A stretch of 64,000 bases of DNA from positions 62,001 to 126,000 of the forward strand of contig CAJXMW010000004.1 in the NCBI GenBank assembly GCA_913056235.1, given 5' to 3'. Of the stretch, positions 1 through 8,396 are shown piece by piece. The translations under genes and the position numbers were made by a program. The stretch comes from an uncultured Fodinibius sp. GTDB taxonomy: Bacteria > Bacteroidota > Rhodothermia > Balneolales > Balneolaceae. Position 1 is the stretch's first letter, and each line of letters opens with the position of its first letter. The notes beneath the pieces were generated by a model, which worked only from the letters and a program-made list of their open reading frames with translations, was not told the origin of the DNA and searched no databases.

Positions 1-10
1 CTTTACTTAT

Positions 11-36
11 TCTTAGTGTACTTAGTGCCTTAGTGG
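11..36. repeat. short TTAGTG-type intergenic repeat
   Basis: The heptamer CTTAGTG occurs three times at 12-18, 21-27 and 29-35, ending nine bases before the stop codon of the first gene. A diverged copy in inverted orientation lies at 1907-1930, on the other side of the first two genes. Short tandem TTAGTG/TTTGTG-like repeats are common between genes in several environmental phyla. No function is visible. Confidence 0.45.
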
Positions 37-44
37 TATACTAT

Positions 45-1301
45 TCAGAAGTTGATGCTTTTTAAGTGTACTACATAAGGTTTGACGACCGGCTCGGTAA
101 GGGCGATGATGTTTTTGGTATCGGCAGCCTTGGAAAACTCCACCGCCGTATCTTTTTCCTCCAGAATCCAGATGCCTTCGTTTTCGTAGCGATAGGCTTC
201 ACTGTAACTCTCATCAAAGGAGTAGAAGTAATCAGCGGCCTTTTCATCGTAGGGAAGTCCCATGTTCTTTAGCGCTTTTTGGGTCTTGGCCTGCACCTTG
301 TCTGCCAGCTTTTGAGAAGGTTTCTCTTCCAGAAATGTAGTACGGAACAGCGATCGAGACTGAAATCGCTTGCAGAGATTTGCTAAAATAGGATCATCGG
401 CGTGCTGCCAATATTTTATGCTCTGAAATACATCGTTGTCGTCGAGCTGCAGGTATCGTTGGAGTACCTCCGTAGGAATTCCCTTTTTTGCACTGGGCTG
501 ATTTTCCAGGAAAAACTGTAGGGCAGGAGAGGCGTGGTACAGGTCGTCGCCCGCTTTGATTAGCTCTCGCACGCGGCGGAAAATATGGCGTACCAGCTTG
601 TCGGCACTCAGCACCGTCTTGTGCAGATATACCTGCATGTACATCAGCCGGCGCGCTAGGATATAGTTTTCAATTGCGTAAATGCCTTTCTTTTCAATCA
701 CAATGTTGCCCTTGTGAACCCGCATCGTTTTAAGGATTCGTTCGATACCCACCGATCCCTCGTATACATTAGTAAAAGCACTGTCGCGTTTCAGGTAGTC
801 GAGCCGATCGATATCCAGCTGTGAGGAGATCAGCTGATTTAAAAACGGCTTCTTGGGATACTGATCAGTAAATATTTTGATCGCGATATCCAGTGCTCCG
901 TCCATCTCTTTGTTGAGATGTCGCATCACCGCCAGAGTCATCTTTTCATGGTGGAAATCCTCAATCAGGTTGAACTCCAGGGTGTGGGAGAGTGGTCCGT
1001 GTCCCACATCATGCAACAATACGGCGATGAGCGTGCCCTCATATTCAGCGGGACTGATCGTCGTATCTTTTTCGCGAAGGTTGTTTAGGGTTCGTTGTGC
1101 CAGTTCCATGGCGCCAAGGGCGTGCGAAAAACGAGAGTGCTCGGCGGCCGGGAATACGAGGTAGCCCAACCCCATCTGCTTGATTCGCCGAAGCCGCTGT
1201 ACGTATGGATGATCTACCAGGTCGAGGATCGTGCCTTTGGGCACCGTCAAAAAGCCGTGGATGGGATCGTTAAATATTTTGTACTGCGTGCTTTTGTCCA
1301 T
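45..1301 (-). CDS. HD domain phosphohydrolase (dNTPase/SAMHD1-like)
   Basis: This 418-residue cytosolic protein belongs to the HD superfamily of metal-dependent phosphohydrolases and resembles deoxynucleotide triphosphohydrolases and the YdgH/SAMHD1-like group. The N-terminus has the family opening FNDPIHG near residue 10. The metal-binding set is visible as H60 (RFSH), H97-D98 (LLHDVGHGPLSH) and an aspartate near residue 163-165 (QLDIDRLDYL). The likely reaction is hydrolysis of a dNTP or a related nucleotide, but the substrate cannot be read from sequence. It starts at an ATG. It lies upstream of nothing obviously related; the thioesterase to its right is on the same strand about 140 bp away, so the two might be cotranscribed. 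The family call is firm and the substrate is open. Confidence 0.85.
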   Translation of the reverse strand: MDKSTQYKIFNDPIHGFLTVPKGTILDLVDHPYVQRLRRIKQMGLGYLVFPAAEHSRFSHALGAMELAQRTLNNLREKDTTISPAEYEGTLIAVLLHDVGHGPLSHTLEFNLIEDFHHEKMTLAVMRHLNKEMDGALDIAIKIFTDQYPKKPFLNQLISSQLDIDRLDYLKRDSAFTNVYEGSVGIERILKTMRVHKGNIVIEKKGIYAIENYILARRLMYMQVYLHKTVLSADKLVRHIFRRVRELIKAGDDLYHASPALQFFLENQPSAKKGIPTEVLQRYLQLDDNDVFQSIKYWQHADDPILANLCKRFQSRSLFRTTFLEEKPSQKLADKVQAKTQKALKNMGLPYDEKAADYFYSFDESYSEAYRYENEGIWILEEKDTAVEFSKAADTKNIIALTEPVVKPYVVHLKSINF

Positions 1302-1442
1302 GTGATTACAGTCGGTTCAAAATGAGATACTTGGCAATAACCCGATTTGCAAGCTTCCGCGTCATGCTGAACTTGTTTCAGCACCTATAAAACAGAACTT
1401 AGATTCAGTCAAAGAACGTATCAAAGGTAACGAGTACAGTTC

Positions 1443-1889
1443 TCATTCGAAAAGCTGATCCGCCAAGATATATTTCTCTTGATTTGGAATATCGGGCAGT
1501 TTTGTAGGACGCTTTTTCTTTAGGTCAAACCAAACGCCATGCGCCTCGGCCACGGCCGCCAGCTTCTTATCATCAGCCGTATAGATCGCCTGGTAGCTGG
1601 TGATGCTGGTGTTACCCATTTTCTTGATGCCAGATCCAATCAGTAAATTGGCGGGATATTCGACGGGATGCACGAACGCAATCTCAATCTTGGCCAGTAC
1701 AAAGCTGTACCCATTTTTAAGCTGTCCGGCCAGTTTATTTACATCCTGTATGAAGGCGATACGCGCTTCCTCAAAATAGGTGTTGAAGATTGCGTTGTTG
1801 ACGTGATTAAGAGGATCAAGATCCCGAAAGCGAACAGGGATTTTCGTCCAATGGGGGAAAATGTCTTTTTGATAGTCAGGTTTTAGCAT
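1443..1889 (-). CDS. 4HBT-fold acyl-CoA thioesterase
   Basis: This 148-residue protein is of normal length for a hotdog-fold thioesterase of the YbgC/FadM kind. Near residue 20 it carries the family signature FRDLDPLNHVNN, in which the aspartate and HVNN segment shape the active site, followed by YFEEARIAF. It most likely hydrolyses acyl-CoA or acyl-ACP thioesters in the cytosol; chain-length preference cannot be seen. It starts at an ATG, and no strong ribosome binding site is visible. It is on the same strand as the HD phosphohydrolase downstream. Confidence 0.85.
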   Translation of the reverse strand: MLKPDYQKDIFPHWTKIPVRFRDLDPLNHVNNAIFNTYFEEARIAFIQDVNKLAGQLKNGYSFVLAKIEIAFVHPVEYPANLLIGSGIKKMGNTSITSYQAIYTADDKKLAAVAEAHGVWFDLKKKRPTKLPDIPNQEKYILADQLFE

Positions 1890-1906
1890 AGATTATTTTC
1901 TGTTTA

Positions 1907-1930
1907 CTACTCAGTCACTTAGTACACTGA
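1907..1930. repeat. diverged inverted copy of the TTAGTG repeat
   Basis: Read on the minus strand, this stretch matches the repeat at 11-36 along AGTGTACT-AGTG-CT-AGT-G with a few mismatches. It sits just upstream of the thioesterase start, so the two copies bracket the first two genes in inverted orientation. Confidence 0.35.
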
Positions 1931-2029
1931 TAAAAAAGTTGAAGTCCGGTAGATGATAACAAATATAAGTCTTCTTTGTGTCTTTAAGGTTATGAGGATT
2001 ACAATCGAAATTCTATTTAGCGGCTCAAT

Positions 2030-2049
2030 ATTGAATTCTTATATTCAAT
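2030..2049. promoter_or_regulatory. inverted repeat upstream of M42 peptidase gene
   Basis: A perfect ATTGAAT-N6-ATTCAAT inverted repeat lies 34 bp before the start codon of the M42 peptidase gene, in the position of a promoter or operator. It also overlaps a loose -7-like TATATTCA. It could bind a regulator, but AT-rich inverted repeats of this size also arise by chance. Confidence 0.3.
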
Positions 2050-2082
2050 GACTTGAAAAAATATTAAGCCTGAAAGAATTTT

Positions 2083-3162
2083 ATGTTTTTAGAAAAAGAA
2101 CAAGAGTTTTTGGAAGAATTATTGATAACGCCGAGTCCCACTGGCTTCGAATCTGCGGGACAAAAAGTATGGACCGGCTACGTGGATGAATTTGCCGACG
2201 AAGTACAGTCGGATGCCTATGGTTCGGCCAGTGGAAAGCTCAATACCAGCTTTGATGTGGCTACCGTAATGCTGGAGGCGCACTGCGATGAAATTGGCAT
2301 GATCGTGCAGCACATCACCGAAGATGGCTATATCTACGTTAATAAGCTGGGGGGTAGTGACTCAACCATTGCACGGGCCAAGCGGGTCAATATCCATACC
2401 AGTAACGGTATTGTGTCTGGGGTGACAGGCAACACGGCTATTCACCTGCAGGACAAGAAAAACGGGGGTGGTGAACAGCCCAAGTGGAAAGATATTTATG
2501 TAGATATTGGGGCGGCCAACAAAGAAGAAGCGCTGGAACTGGTACAAATCGGCGACCCGATTACCTATGCTGATGATTTTGATTATCTCTCCGATGAAAT
2601 TCTCTCCGGACGTGCGTTGGACAACCGCATTGGCGGGTTTATGATTGCGCAGGTGCTTAAAAATTTAAACGAACGTCGCGACGAGCTCAACGTAAATGTA
2701 GTAGCACTGAACTCCGTACAGGAAGAAGTTGGCGGTTACGGCGCGCGCATGATGAGCTATCGCATCGATCCCGACATGGCGTTGGTTACCGACGTTACCC
2801 ACGCCACCGATACGCCCGGAATCGATCACAAAGAGCACGGTTTGGTTAAGCTGGGCAATGGACCTGCGATGCAGCACGGCGGGGCCAATCATCCCAAAAT
2901 AGTGGAGTTTGTAGAACAGGTGGGTAAAGATCAGGAAATGAGCCTGCAGCACGAGGCCACCAGCGTGCGCACCGGCACCGACACCGACAGCATTTTCTAT
3001 CAGAAAACGGGCATCCCGAGCACACTCATCTCACTACCGTTGCGCTATATGCATTCGCCGGTCGAGACCGCCTCGATGAAAGATGTACAGGCGCTAATCG
3101 AGCTGATGACCGAATCGGTGCTGGCGATGGCGCCCGACCAAACCTTTCATGTGTTGAAATAA
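2083..3162 (+). CDS. M42 family metallo-aminopeptidase
   Basis: This 359-residue protein is a full-length M42 (glutamyl aminopeptidase/FrvX/TET-like) dinuclear zinc peptidase. The ordered family motifs are HCDEIGM near residue 67, ALDNRIGG near 178 (metal-bridging Asp), QEEVGGYGAR near 215 (catalytic Glu pair), TDVTHATDTPG near 237, and the C-terminal SVRTGTDTDSI and YMHSPVE segments. Members assemble into cytosolic oligomers that trim peptides; exact specificity is not visible. The ATG start follows an A/G-rich stretch (GAAAGAATTTT). The gene stands alone and converges on the TlpA-like gene to its right, with a large nested hairpin between them. Confidence 0.92.
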   Translation: MFLEKEQEFLEELLITPSPTGFESAGQKVWTGYVDEFADEVQSDAYGSASGKLNTSFDVATVMLEAHCDEIGMIVQHITEDGYIYVNKLGGSDSTIARAKRVNIHTSNGIVSGVTGNTAIHLQDKKNGGGEQPKWKDIYVDIGAANKEEALELVQIGDPITYADDFDYLSDEILSGRALDNRIGGFMIAQVLKNLNERRDELNVNVVALNSVQEEVGGYGARMMSYRIDPDMALVTDVTHATDTPGIDHKEHGLVKLGNGPAMQHGGANHPKIVEFVEQVGKDQEMSLQHEATSVRTGTDTDSIFYQKTGIPSTLISLPLRYMHSPVETASMKDVQALIELMTESVLAMAPDQTFHVLK

Positions 3163-3250
3163 TAACTGTGTGGGTCTGTCAACTATTTAATAATATTTGA
3201 ATACAAAGCTTCATCCGTGCTTTCATTTCAGCTCGGGCCAATCGCTTTCT

Positions 3251-3295
3251 TTAGCAATAGGGATGGGGGGAATATATTCCCTGACCTATTGCTAA
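3251..3295. terminator. nested hairpin between convergent genes
   Basis: Outer arms TTAGCAATAGG (3251-3261) and CCTATTGCTAA (3285-3295) pair perfectly over 11 bp. The loop contains the 14-bp palindrome GGGAATATATTCCC (3268-3281), which forms a second stem. There is no T-run on either side, so this is not a classic intrinsic terminator. Its place between convergent genes suggests a bidirectional transcription stop or an mRNA 3' end stabiliser. Confidence 0.5.
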
Positions 3296-3307
3296 GCAGT
3301 GGACCAG

Positions 3308-5245
3308 TTAAGAAGTCGAAGACTCATCGACATTATACTGACCCAACAACATGTCGATCTTTAGCTTCATTTTAGGTACCATTCCCGGCCCCCTAAACCC
3401 ATAGCTTTGAAACCGGATGTTGCCGTCTTGACCAATATATATTTTGTTCGGCAGCCGCTTCACATTGTAATCCTTTGTGATTTGAGCATCCTTTGCATAA
3501 TAGGCCGGAAAGGTGTAATCATTATTCTCGTACCATTTTTTGACGTCTTTCAGGTTATCACTTCTGCCCGTGTTTAATACAATAATCTTAATATCCGGAT
3601 TGTCTTTGTAGGATTCGTAAACCTTTTGCAGGTATGGAAATGAGTCGCGGCAGGGACCGCACCAAGTAGCCCAGAAATCGAGAATCAAAACTTTGTTCTT
3701 AAATTGGTCGGTATCAACGGGATTTCCGTTAAGGTCGGTAAGTTTCTTTAAAGGCGGTGCTTCATCACTGCGCATCTTTTTCTTGAACTTCTTAGCCATT
3801 TTCTTCCGCCACAGCTGGTCTAATTTTTCTGTTTTGCTCTCATATCCATCTACCGAACCATGGTGGGCGATATATGCTTTTTTAAGCTTTTGGCGTACTT
3901 TTTCTTTGTTAGGCGCTTTTAGAAGAATATCCCAATAGGCATCAAATGCTTGTTTGGGACGGTCGGTTTGCATGTAGAGGTCGCCAAGATATTTTTTGGC
4001 AGCATCGGTATCCGAGGCATTTTGTGATTTCACCAAATATTGCTCTGCTTTGTCAAATTGCGACTTCTTTAGATAAATATGTCCAAAGGTGGCATATACC
4101 TTACTTCGAAGCCTGTTCCGCTCTTTCTTAGCCTCAGTTTCCTCAATATATCCCGCTATATAACTGGCTTCGCCTGTTGCATACACGGGGTTGAGTATAG
4201 CATCGGGTATTTGATCAAGGGCCTGCTGCGCATACGACAGTGCTAAATCAAGTCGATCACCTTGCTCAGCAAATGCTTCTGCGATGGTATTCAACGTTTC
4301 CACTTTTCTCGGCCAGTCTATAGCCGACAGCTCTTCTGCTTGTTTCACCATATTGGCAACGTCACCTTCTTTTTTATAATAATTGAATAGCTTTTTATGG
4401 CTGTAGAATTGTTGGCGCAGCGACTCAGTTTGGCGAGTAATTTTTTCAAGCAAGTCTCGTTTTTCGGCAGAATGCTCCATTTTAATTGCTTTTCGATAAT
4501 CCTGTCTGATTGCAATGGAGCTTTTAGGGTTATTTTTGATAAAAGTTTGTCGCAACGAGTCAGCTTTTGCCTTATCACCAATCAGTCGATAGCCTGATAA
4601 GGCTCCTTGTACCACCTCGGCTGAATCGGGGTGTTGGTTATACTTTTGACTGATGAGGTTACGAGCCTTTTCCCCAATCTGTTTACTATTGGCAGTGTCG
4701 AGTTTCATCTTAGTGCTCAATAGTCGAACTTTCCCCTGAAAGGAATCAGGATATGCTTCCAGTAGTTCTTGATAGGTTTCTACTATCTTGTTAAGAATGG
4801 CGTGTTTGTCCTCGTAGCGATCACGAAGACTGAACACTTTATACAAATATGCCTCTCGCTTGATCTTCCCATCCTGATAAACAAGGATTTCATAGGAATG
4901 GTTGTCAGGCCCTTTATCGGTTTTCTTGCCACTTTTAAAATAGAAGCTGGAAAAAACTGCGTATTCTGGCACCTGGAACGAGGTGGACCAGCCCTCCGAG
5001 ATTTGTTTCATTGTCAACTGGTTGGGGAGTTGATGAAAGGACGATAAGTCTCCAAAGACTAATTTAAGGCTGTCAGGATGTTTTATTTTTGCAGCGGCTG
5101 CTTGGGGATTGTACGAAATGGTTACCTGATCGCCGGGCTCAGGCTTTTCCGGAGTAATAGTGACAGGCCGTTGCTGGGCCAGTGCGTTAGTAAAACCAAA
5201 AAGTATTCCCAGAGAAATGGCCCAAAACTTTGATGCAGTTTTCAT
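3308..5245 (-). CDS. secreted TPR and TlpA-like thioredoxin protein (CGPC)
   Basis: This 645-residue protein opens with a signal peptide ending in ALAQ at about residue 24, so it should act in the periplasm or at the outer membrane. A predicted beta-rich N-terminal domain (about 25-135) is followed by a helical region with TPR-like repeats (about 150-490). The C-terminal thioredoxin-fold domain (about 500-635) carries the redox motif WCGPC at C529-C532 and the cis-proline-like segment RLPNKIY. This resembles the TlpA/ResA thiol-disulfide reductases of Bacteroidota; the N-terminal and TPR parts probably bind a partner or substrate. A paralogue of almost equal length and the same plan lies directly upstream. 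The substrate is unknown. Confidence 0.82.
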   Translation of the reverse strand: MKTASKFWAISLGILFGFTNALAQQRPVTITPEKPEPGDQVTISYNPQAAAAKIKHPDSLKLVFGDLSSFHQLPNQLTMKQISEGWSTSFQVPEYAVFSSFYFKSGKKTDKGPDNHSYEILVYQDGKIKREAYLYKVFSLRDRYEDKHAILNKIVETYQELLEAYPDSFQGKVRLLSTKMKLDTANSKQIGEKARNLISQKYNQHPDSAEVVQGALSGYRLIGDKAKADSLRQTFIKNNPKSSIAIRQDYRKAIKMEHSAEKRDLLEKITRQTESLRQQFYSHKKLFNYYKKEGDVANMVKQAEELSAIDWPRKVETLNTIAEAFAEQGDRLDLALSYAQQALDQIPDAILNPVYATGEASYIAGYIEETEAKKERNRLRSKVYATFGHIYLKKSQFDKAEQYLVKSQNASDTDAAKKYLGDLYMQTDRPKQAFDAYWDILLKAPNKEKVRQKLKKAYIAHHGSVDGYESKTEKLDQLWRKKMAKKFKKKMRSDEAPPLKKLTDLNGNPVDTDQFKNKVLILDFWATWCGPCRDSFPYLQKVYESYKDNPDIKIIVLNTGRSDNLKDVKKWYENNDYTFPAYYAKDAQITKDYNVKRLPNKIYIGQDGNIRFQSYGFRGPGMVPKMKLKIDMLLGQYNVDESSTS

Positions 5246-5432
5246 ACTACTTGTTATTGATTTATAAATGTATTTGCATATAGCAATACAAAAACTAGCA
5301 AGAAGTGTTACATCATTGCTGGCGTTAAGTCTTGGGATGCATATACATGGTATGAGTCGGATAATAGTGTGATAGAGCGGAAAAGTTACAGCTGGAAAGT
5401 TCTATGGAAGGTTTGATAGAAATCTTTGTGTC

Positions 5433-7361
5433 CTACTGTTTCGTTCCCTCTTCGTTTAATAACATATCAATGCGCAGCTTTATCTTTTCAGCAATAGATT
5501 TGCGGGTCCCTACAAGGGTCTTAAACTGAATCATACCTTTTTGATCGATAACAATGATCATTGGAATGCCTTTACGTTCAAAGGCTTTCGTCGTGCTGGA
5601 TACACGGTCGTAATACCAGGGAAGGTCGAGTTCCTTATTTTTTATCCATTCCACAATTTCTTCTCTGGAATTAACGTTACCATTGGCAAGAGAAATGAAC
5701 TTAACCTCTGGATTATCTTTATAAGCTTGGTAGGCTTCTTGGATTTCTGGCATGATATCAATGCACTGCTCACACCTTGTATTCCAGAGATTGATGAATA
5801 GAACCTTGTTGTGAAATTTTTTCTTGTCGATTGGATCGCCCTGTAAATCCACTATGCTTGTTAGCGGAGGGGCCTCTTTGCTGATACGCTCGTTATTAAA
5901 CTTGATGCGCATTTCATTACGCCACGCCTCTTTGAGTTTGTTGAGCTGATCCTCAAATCCCTCTGTGGAGCCGTTGGAAATCGTGTAAGCCTGTTTGAAT
6001 TTTCCTTTCATTTTTTCTTGTCCAGGGTTTTGGCGCAGAATGTTCCAGTAGGTATTGTAAGCTTGCTCTGGGCGGTCGGTTTGTAGATAGAGTTCAGCAA
6101 GATGTTTTTGAGCTGATATGGAATTTGACGATTCTATAGCATTTTCGAGATATTTTTCTGCGAGTTTAAAATTCTGGCGTTTCATTTGAATAGCTCCAAA
6201 CGTGGCATAGATATCACCTTTGAGTTGCTCCCGTTCAGCTTTGTCTGTAGAGTCTTTAACAAAACTGGCTAGATAAGGTTTGGCTTCTCGGTCAGAAAGG
6301 GGGCCAAGAATGACCGTACCCACGACTTCATTGGGTACAGCCTGCAAGGCTTTCTCGGCATATAGCAAGGCTAGCTGTAGGCTGTCACCCTGTTCGGCAA
6401 AGCCTTTCGCAAAAGTATTGAGCTGGGTTGCTTTCCATGGCCATGGGGTTGATTCAGCCCGTTTTGCATATGCAGCCATTTTAGCGGCATTGTCTTCTTT
6501 TCGGTAGTATTCAAAGAGTTCGTTATAGGTGCCAGAGCGAGACATCGGGGAGTTGGTGTAACGAGCCACTTTCTTAAGTTTGCGCAATCTTTCTTTGGAA
6601 TGATCCATATTCTGTGCCCGATGGAGTATTCTTCTGATCGCTAATTGACTATATGGATGTTCATCGATAAAGGCGTCTTTAAGAGAATCAGCTTTTGTTT
6701 TTGCCCCAAGGATATTGTACCCCCTGATAACCTTTTTGACCAAGGCAGAAGAATCAGGATGTTGCTGAAGTTTGTTATTAAGAACTTGAAACCCTTTTTG
6801 ACGCAGTTTTAAGCTATCACCAGTATTTTTGTCTATTTTGGCCTCTAAAAGATTAACTCGACCTAGAAAATCTTCAGGATATAATTCAGTTTTCTTTTTA
6901 AGTAGCGCAACTTGTAATGAGTCTATAGTTTGTTCATTGTTATACCGTTCATCGATACTGAGCCTTTTTAAACGGAGTGCCTTTTTTATCGGGTGTCCAT
7001 CTTCATAGATGAGTATTTCATAAATATGACCTTGAGGTCCTTTATCGGTCTTACTATCACTTTTAAAATAGAAAGTGCTAAATGTCGCATTCTGGGAAAC
7101 TGGCCAGGAGACTGTCCAAGATTTCCCATCCTTTTCCATACTTAATTCGGGCGGCTGTTGGTGAAAGGAGGAATATTCCCCAAATACCAAAGACAAAGAG
7201 TTCGGATTCTTGATCTTTGCATCAGGGGCCTGTGGATGGTAAATAACGGTGATGGTGTCGCCGATAGTGGGTTTTGCCGGGCGAATAGTCACAGCATTTT
7301 GTTGCGCGACCACCGTAGAAAAACTGATAAGTAAGCTGACGAATAGGCTCCCAAATTTCAT
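5433..7361 (-). CDS. secreted TPR and TlpA-like thioredoxin protein, paralogue (CEQC)
   Basis: This 642-residue protein has the same plan as its downstream neighbour: signal peptide ending near VVAQ, beta-rich N-terminal domain with the shared PTIGDTITVIYHPQAPDAKI-like opening, TPR-like middle, and C-terminal thioredoxin fold. The redox centre differs: it reads TRCEQC (C530-C533) instead of TWCGPC, and the usual Trp before the first Cys is replaced by Arg. Both cysteines are kept, so redox activity is still possible, but the changed dipeptide should shift the redox potential. The two genes look like a tandem duplication that has diverged throughout. They lie 187 bp apart on the same strand and may be cotranscribed. 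Confidence 0.8.
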   Translation of the reverse strand: MKFGSLFVSLLISFSTVVAQQNAVTIRPAKPTIGDTITVIYHPQAPDAKIKNPNSLSLVFGEYSSFHQQPPELSMEKDGKSWTVSWPVSQNATFSTFYFKSDSKTDKGPQGHIYEILIYEDGHPIKKALRLKRLSIDERYNNEQTIDSLQVALLKKKTELYPEDFLGRVNLLEAKIDKNTGDSLKLRQKGFQVLNNKLQQHPDSSALVKKVIRGYNILGAKTKADSLKDAFIDEHPYSQLAIRRILHRAQNMDHSKERLRKLKKVARYTNSPMSRSGTYNELFEYYRKEDNAAKMAAYAKRAESTPWPWKATQLNTFAKGFAEQGDSLQLALLYAEKALQAVPNEVVGTVILGPLSDREAKPYLASFVKDSTDKAEREQLKGDIYATFGAIQMKRQNFKLAEKYLENAIESSNSISAQKHLAELYLQTDRPEQAYNTYWNILRQNPGQEKMKGKFKQAYTISNGSTEGFEDQLNKLKEAWRNEMRIKFNNERISKEAPPLTSIVDLQGDPIDKKKFHNKVLFINLWNTRCEQCIDIMPEIQEAYQAYKDNPEVKFISLANGNVNSREEIVEWIKNKELDLPWYYDRVSSTTKAFERKGIPMIIVIDQKGMIQFKTLVGTRKSIAEKIKLRIDMLLNEEGTKQ

Positions 7362-7442
7362 AGCCTGCGGGCATAGATAACACTATTGTGAATAGATCAA
7401 CACTACAAACTAACAGCTCGATAATCAAACTGACTAGGTGAG

Positions 7443-8396
7443 TTAGCCGACAGCCTTGTCAATACGGTTTTGAAGCGCCTGAACAATTGATTCTTTTCGT
7501 TGCTCGTCAGAAAACGATTCAACAAACACGGAAGTCATGCCAAGATGATCGGCTTGCCGAAAACGGTCATACAGCTCGCGGGCCATCCGAGAATAGTCCC
7601 CTTTGTAATGGATGATATTTTCACCGGTTGGATGAGCACTGCGGCTATGAAGTAAATACAATTCTTTTGAGGGATCAATCGATGCATCTTTGGGCAGCCA
7701 TTGCACCTTCGCTTCGGGTGAATAGTGTGAATATTTAGTGCCTGGACTTCGAGCTGCGGTGTCTTTGGAAGAAGGCGTAGCTAATTTTGTTTTCTGACCG
7801 GAAACTTTTTCAATTTCCTTGGCACTAACGGCACCAGGACGATATATACGGTAGGGGATTTCAGTGACATCCAGCACGGTTGATTCCAGCCCAATGTCCG
7901 TTGTACCTGCTTCTATGACTGGAAAATCATCGCCAAAATCTTCTTTCACATGCTTGGGTTTTGTGGGGCTTGGCTTGCCTGAAGAGTTTGCACTCGGCGC
8001 TACCAGCGGTCCTGCACGTGCAATAAGGTCCTGCGAAAGGGGATGCTTGGGCCAGCGTAATGCCACGGTGTCCAGGCCAGCTGTGATAATATCGAGCACT
8101 TCTGGTTTTTTACGAAAAATGAGGGTCAGCGGTCCCGGCCAGAAGGCCTCCATCAGTTTGCGGGCATCTTCAGAAATAGTATCAGCAAAGTCCTCGACCT
8201 CGTTAGTGTTCGAAATATGCACAATCAGCGGATTATCGGCCGGTCGACCTTTTGTTTCAAATACTTTTTTAACCGCATCGGGATTCCATGCATCCGCACC
8301 AAGTCCATAGACCGTTTCTGTGGGGAAGGCAACCACATTACCATTTTTGAGTAACTGAATATATTGATCAAGCAAAACTGACCTCTTTTTCTTCAT
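7443..8396 (-). CDS. L-threonylcarbamoyladenylate synthase (Sua5/YwlC)
   Basis: This 317-residue enzyme makes threonylcarbamoyl-AMP from Thr, bicarbonate and ATP for the t6A modification of tRNAs that read ANN codons. The N-terminal YrdC domain (about 10-200) shows the PTETVYGLG nucleotide-binding opening, KGRP and the SANSSGKPSPT segment. The C-terminal about 110 residues form the Sua5-type domain, which short YrdC-only proteins lack. The ATG start overlaps the 3' end of mfd by 29 bases in another frame; a TTG eight codons in is the only nearby alternative. Translational coupling to mfd is likely. Confidence 0.92.
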   Translation of the reverse strand: MKKKRSVLLDQYIQLLKNGNVVAFPTETVYGLGADAWNPDAVKKVFETKGRPADNPLIVHISNTNEVEDFADTISEDARKLMEAFWPGPLTLIFRKKPEVLDIITAGLDTVALRWPKHPLSQDLIARAGPLVAPSANSSGKPSPTKPKHVKEDFGDDFPVIEAGTTDIGLESTVLDVTEIPYRIYRPGAVSAKEIEKVSGQKTKLATPSSKDTAARSPGTKYSHYSPEAKVQWLPKDASIDPSKELYLLHSRSAHPTGENIIHYKGDYSRMARELYDRFRQADHLGMTSVFVESFSDEQRKESIVQALQNRIDKAVG

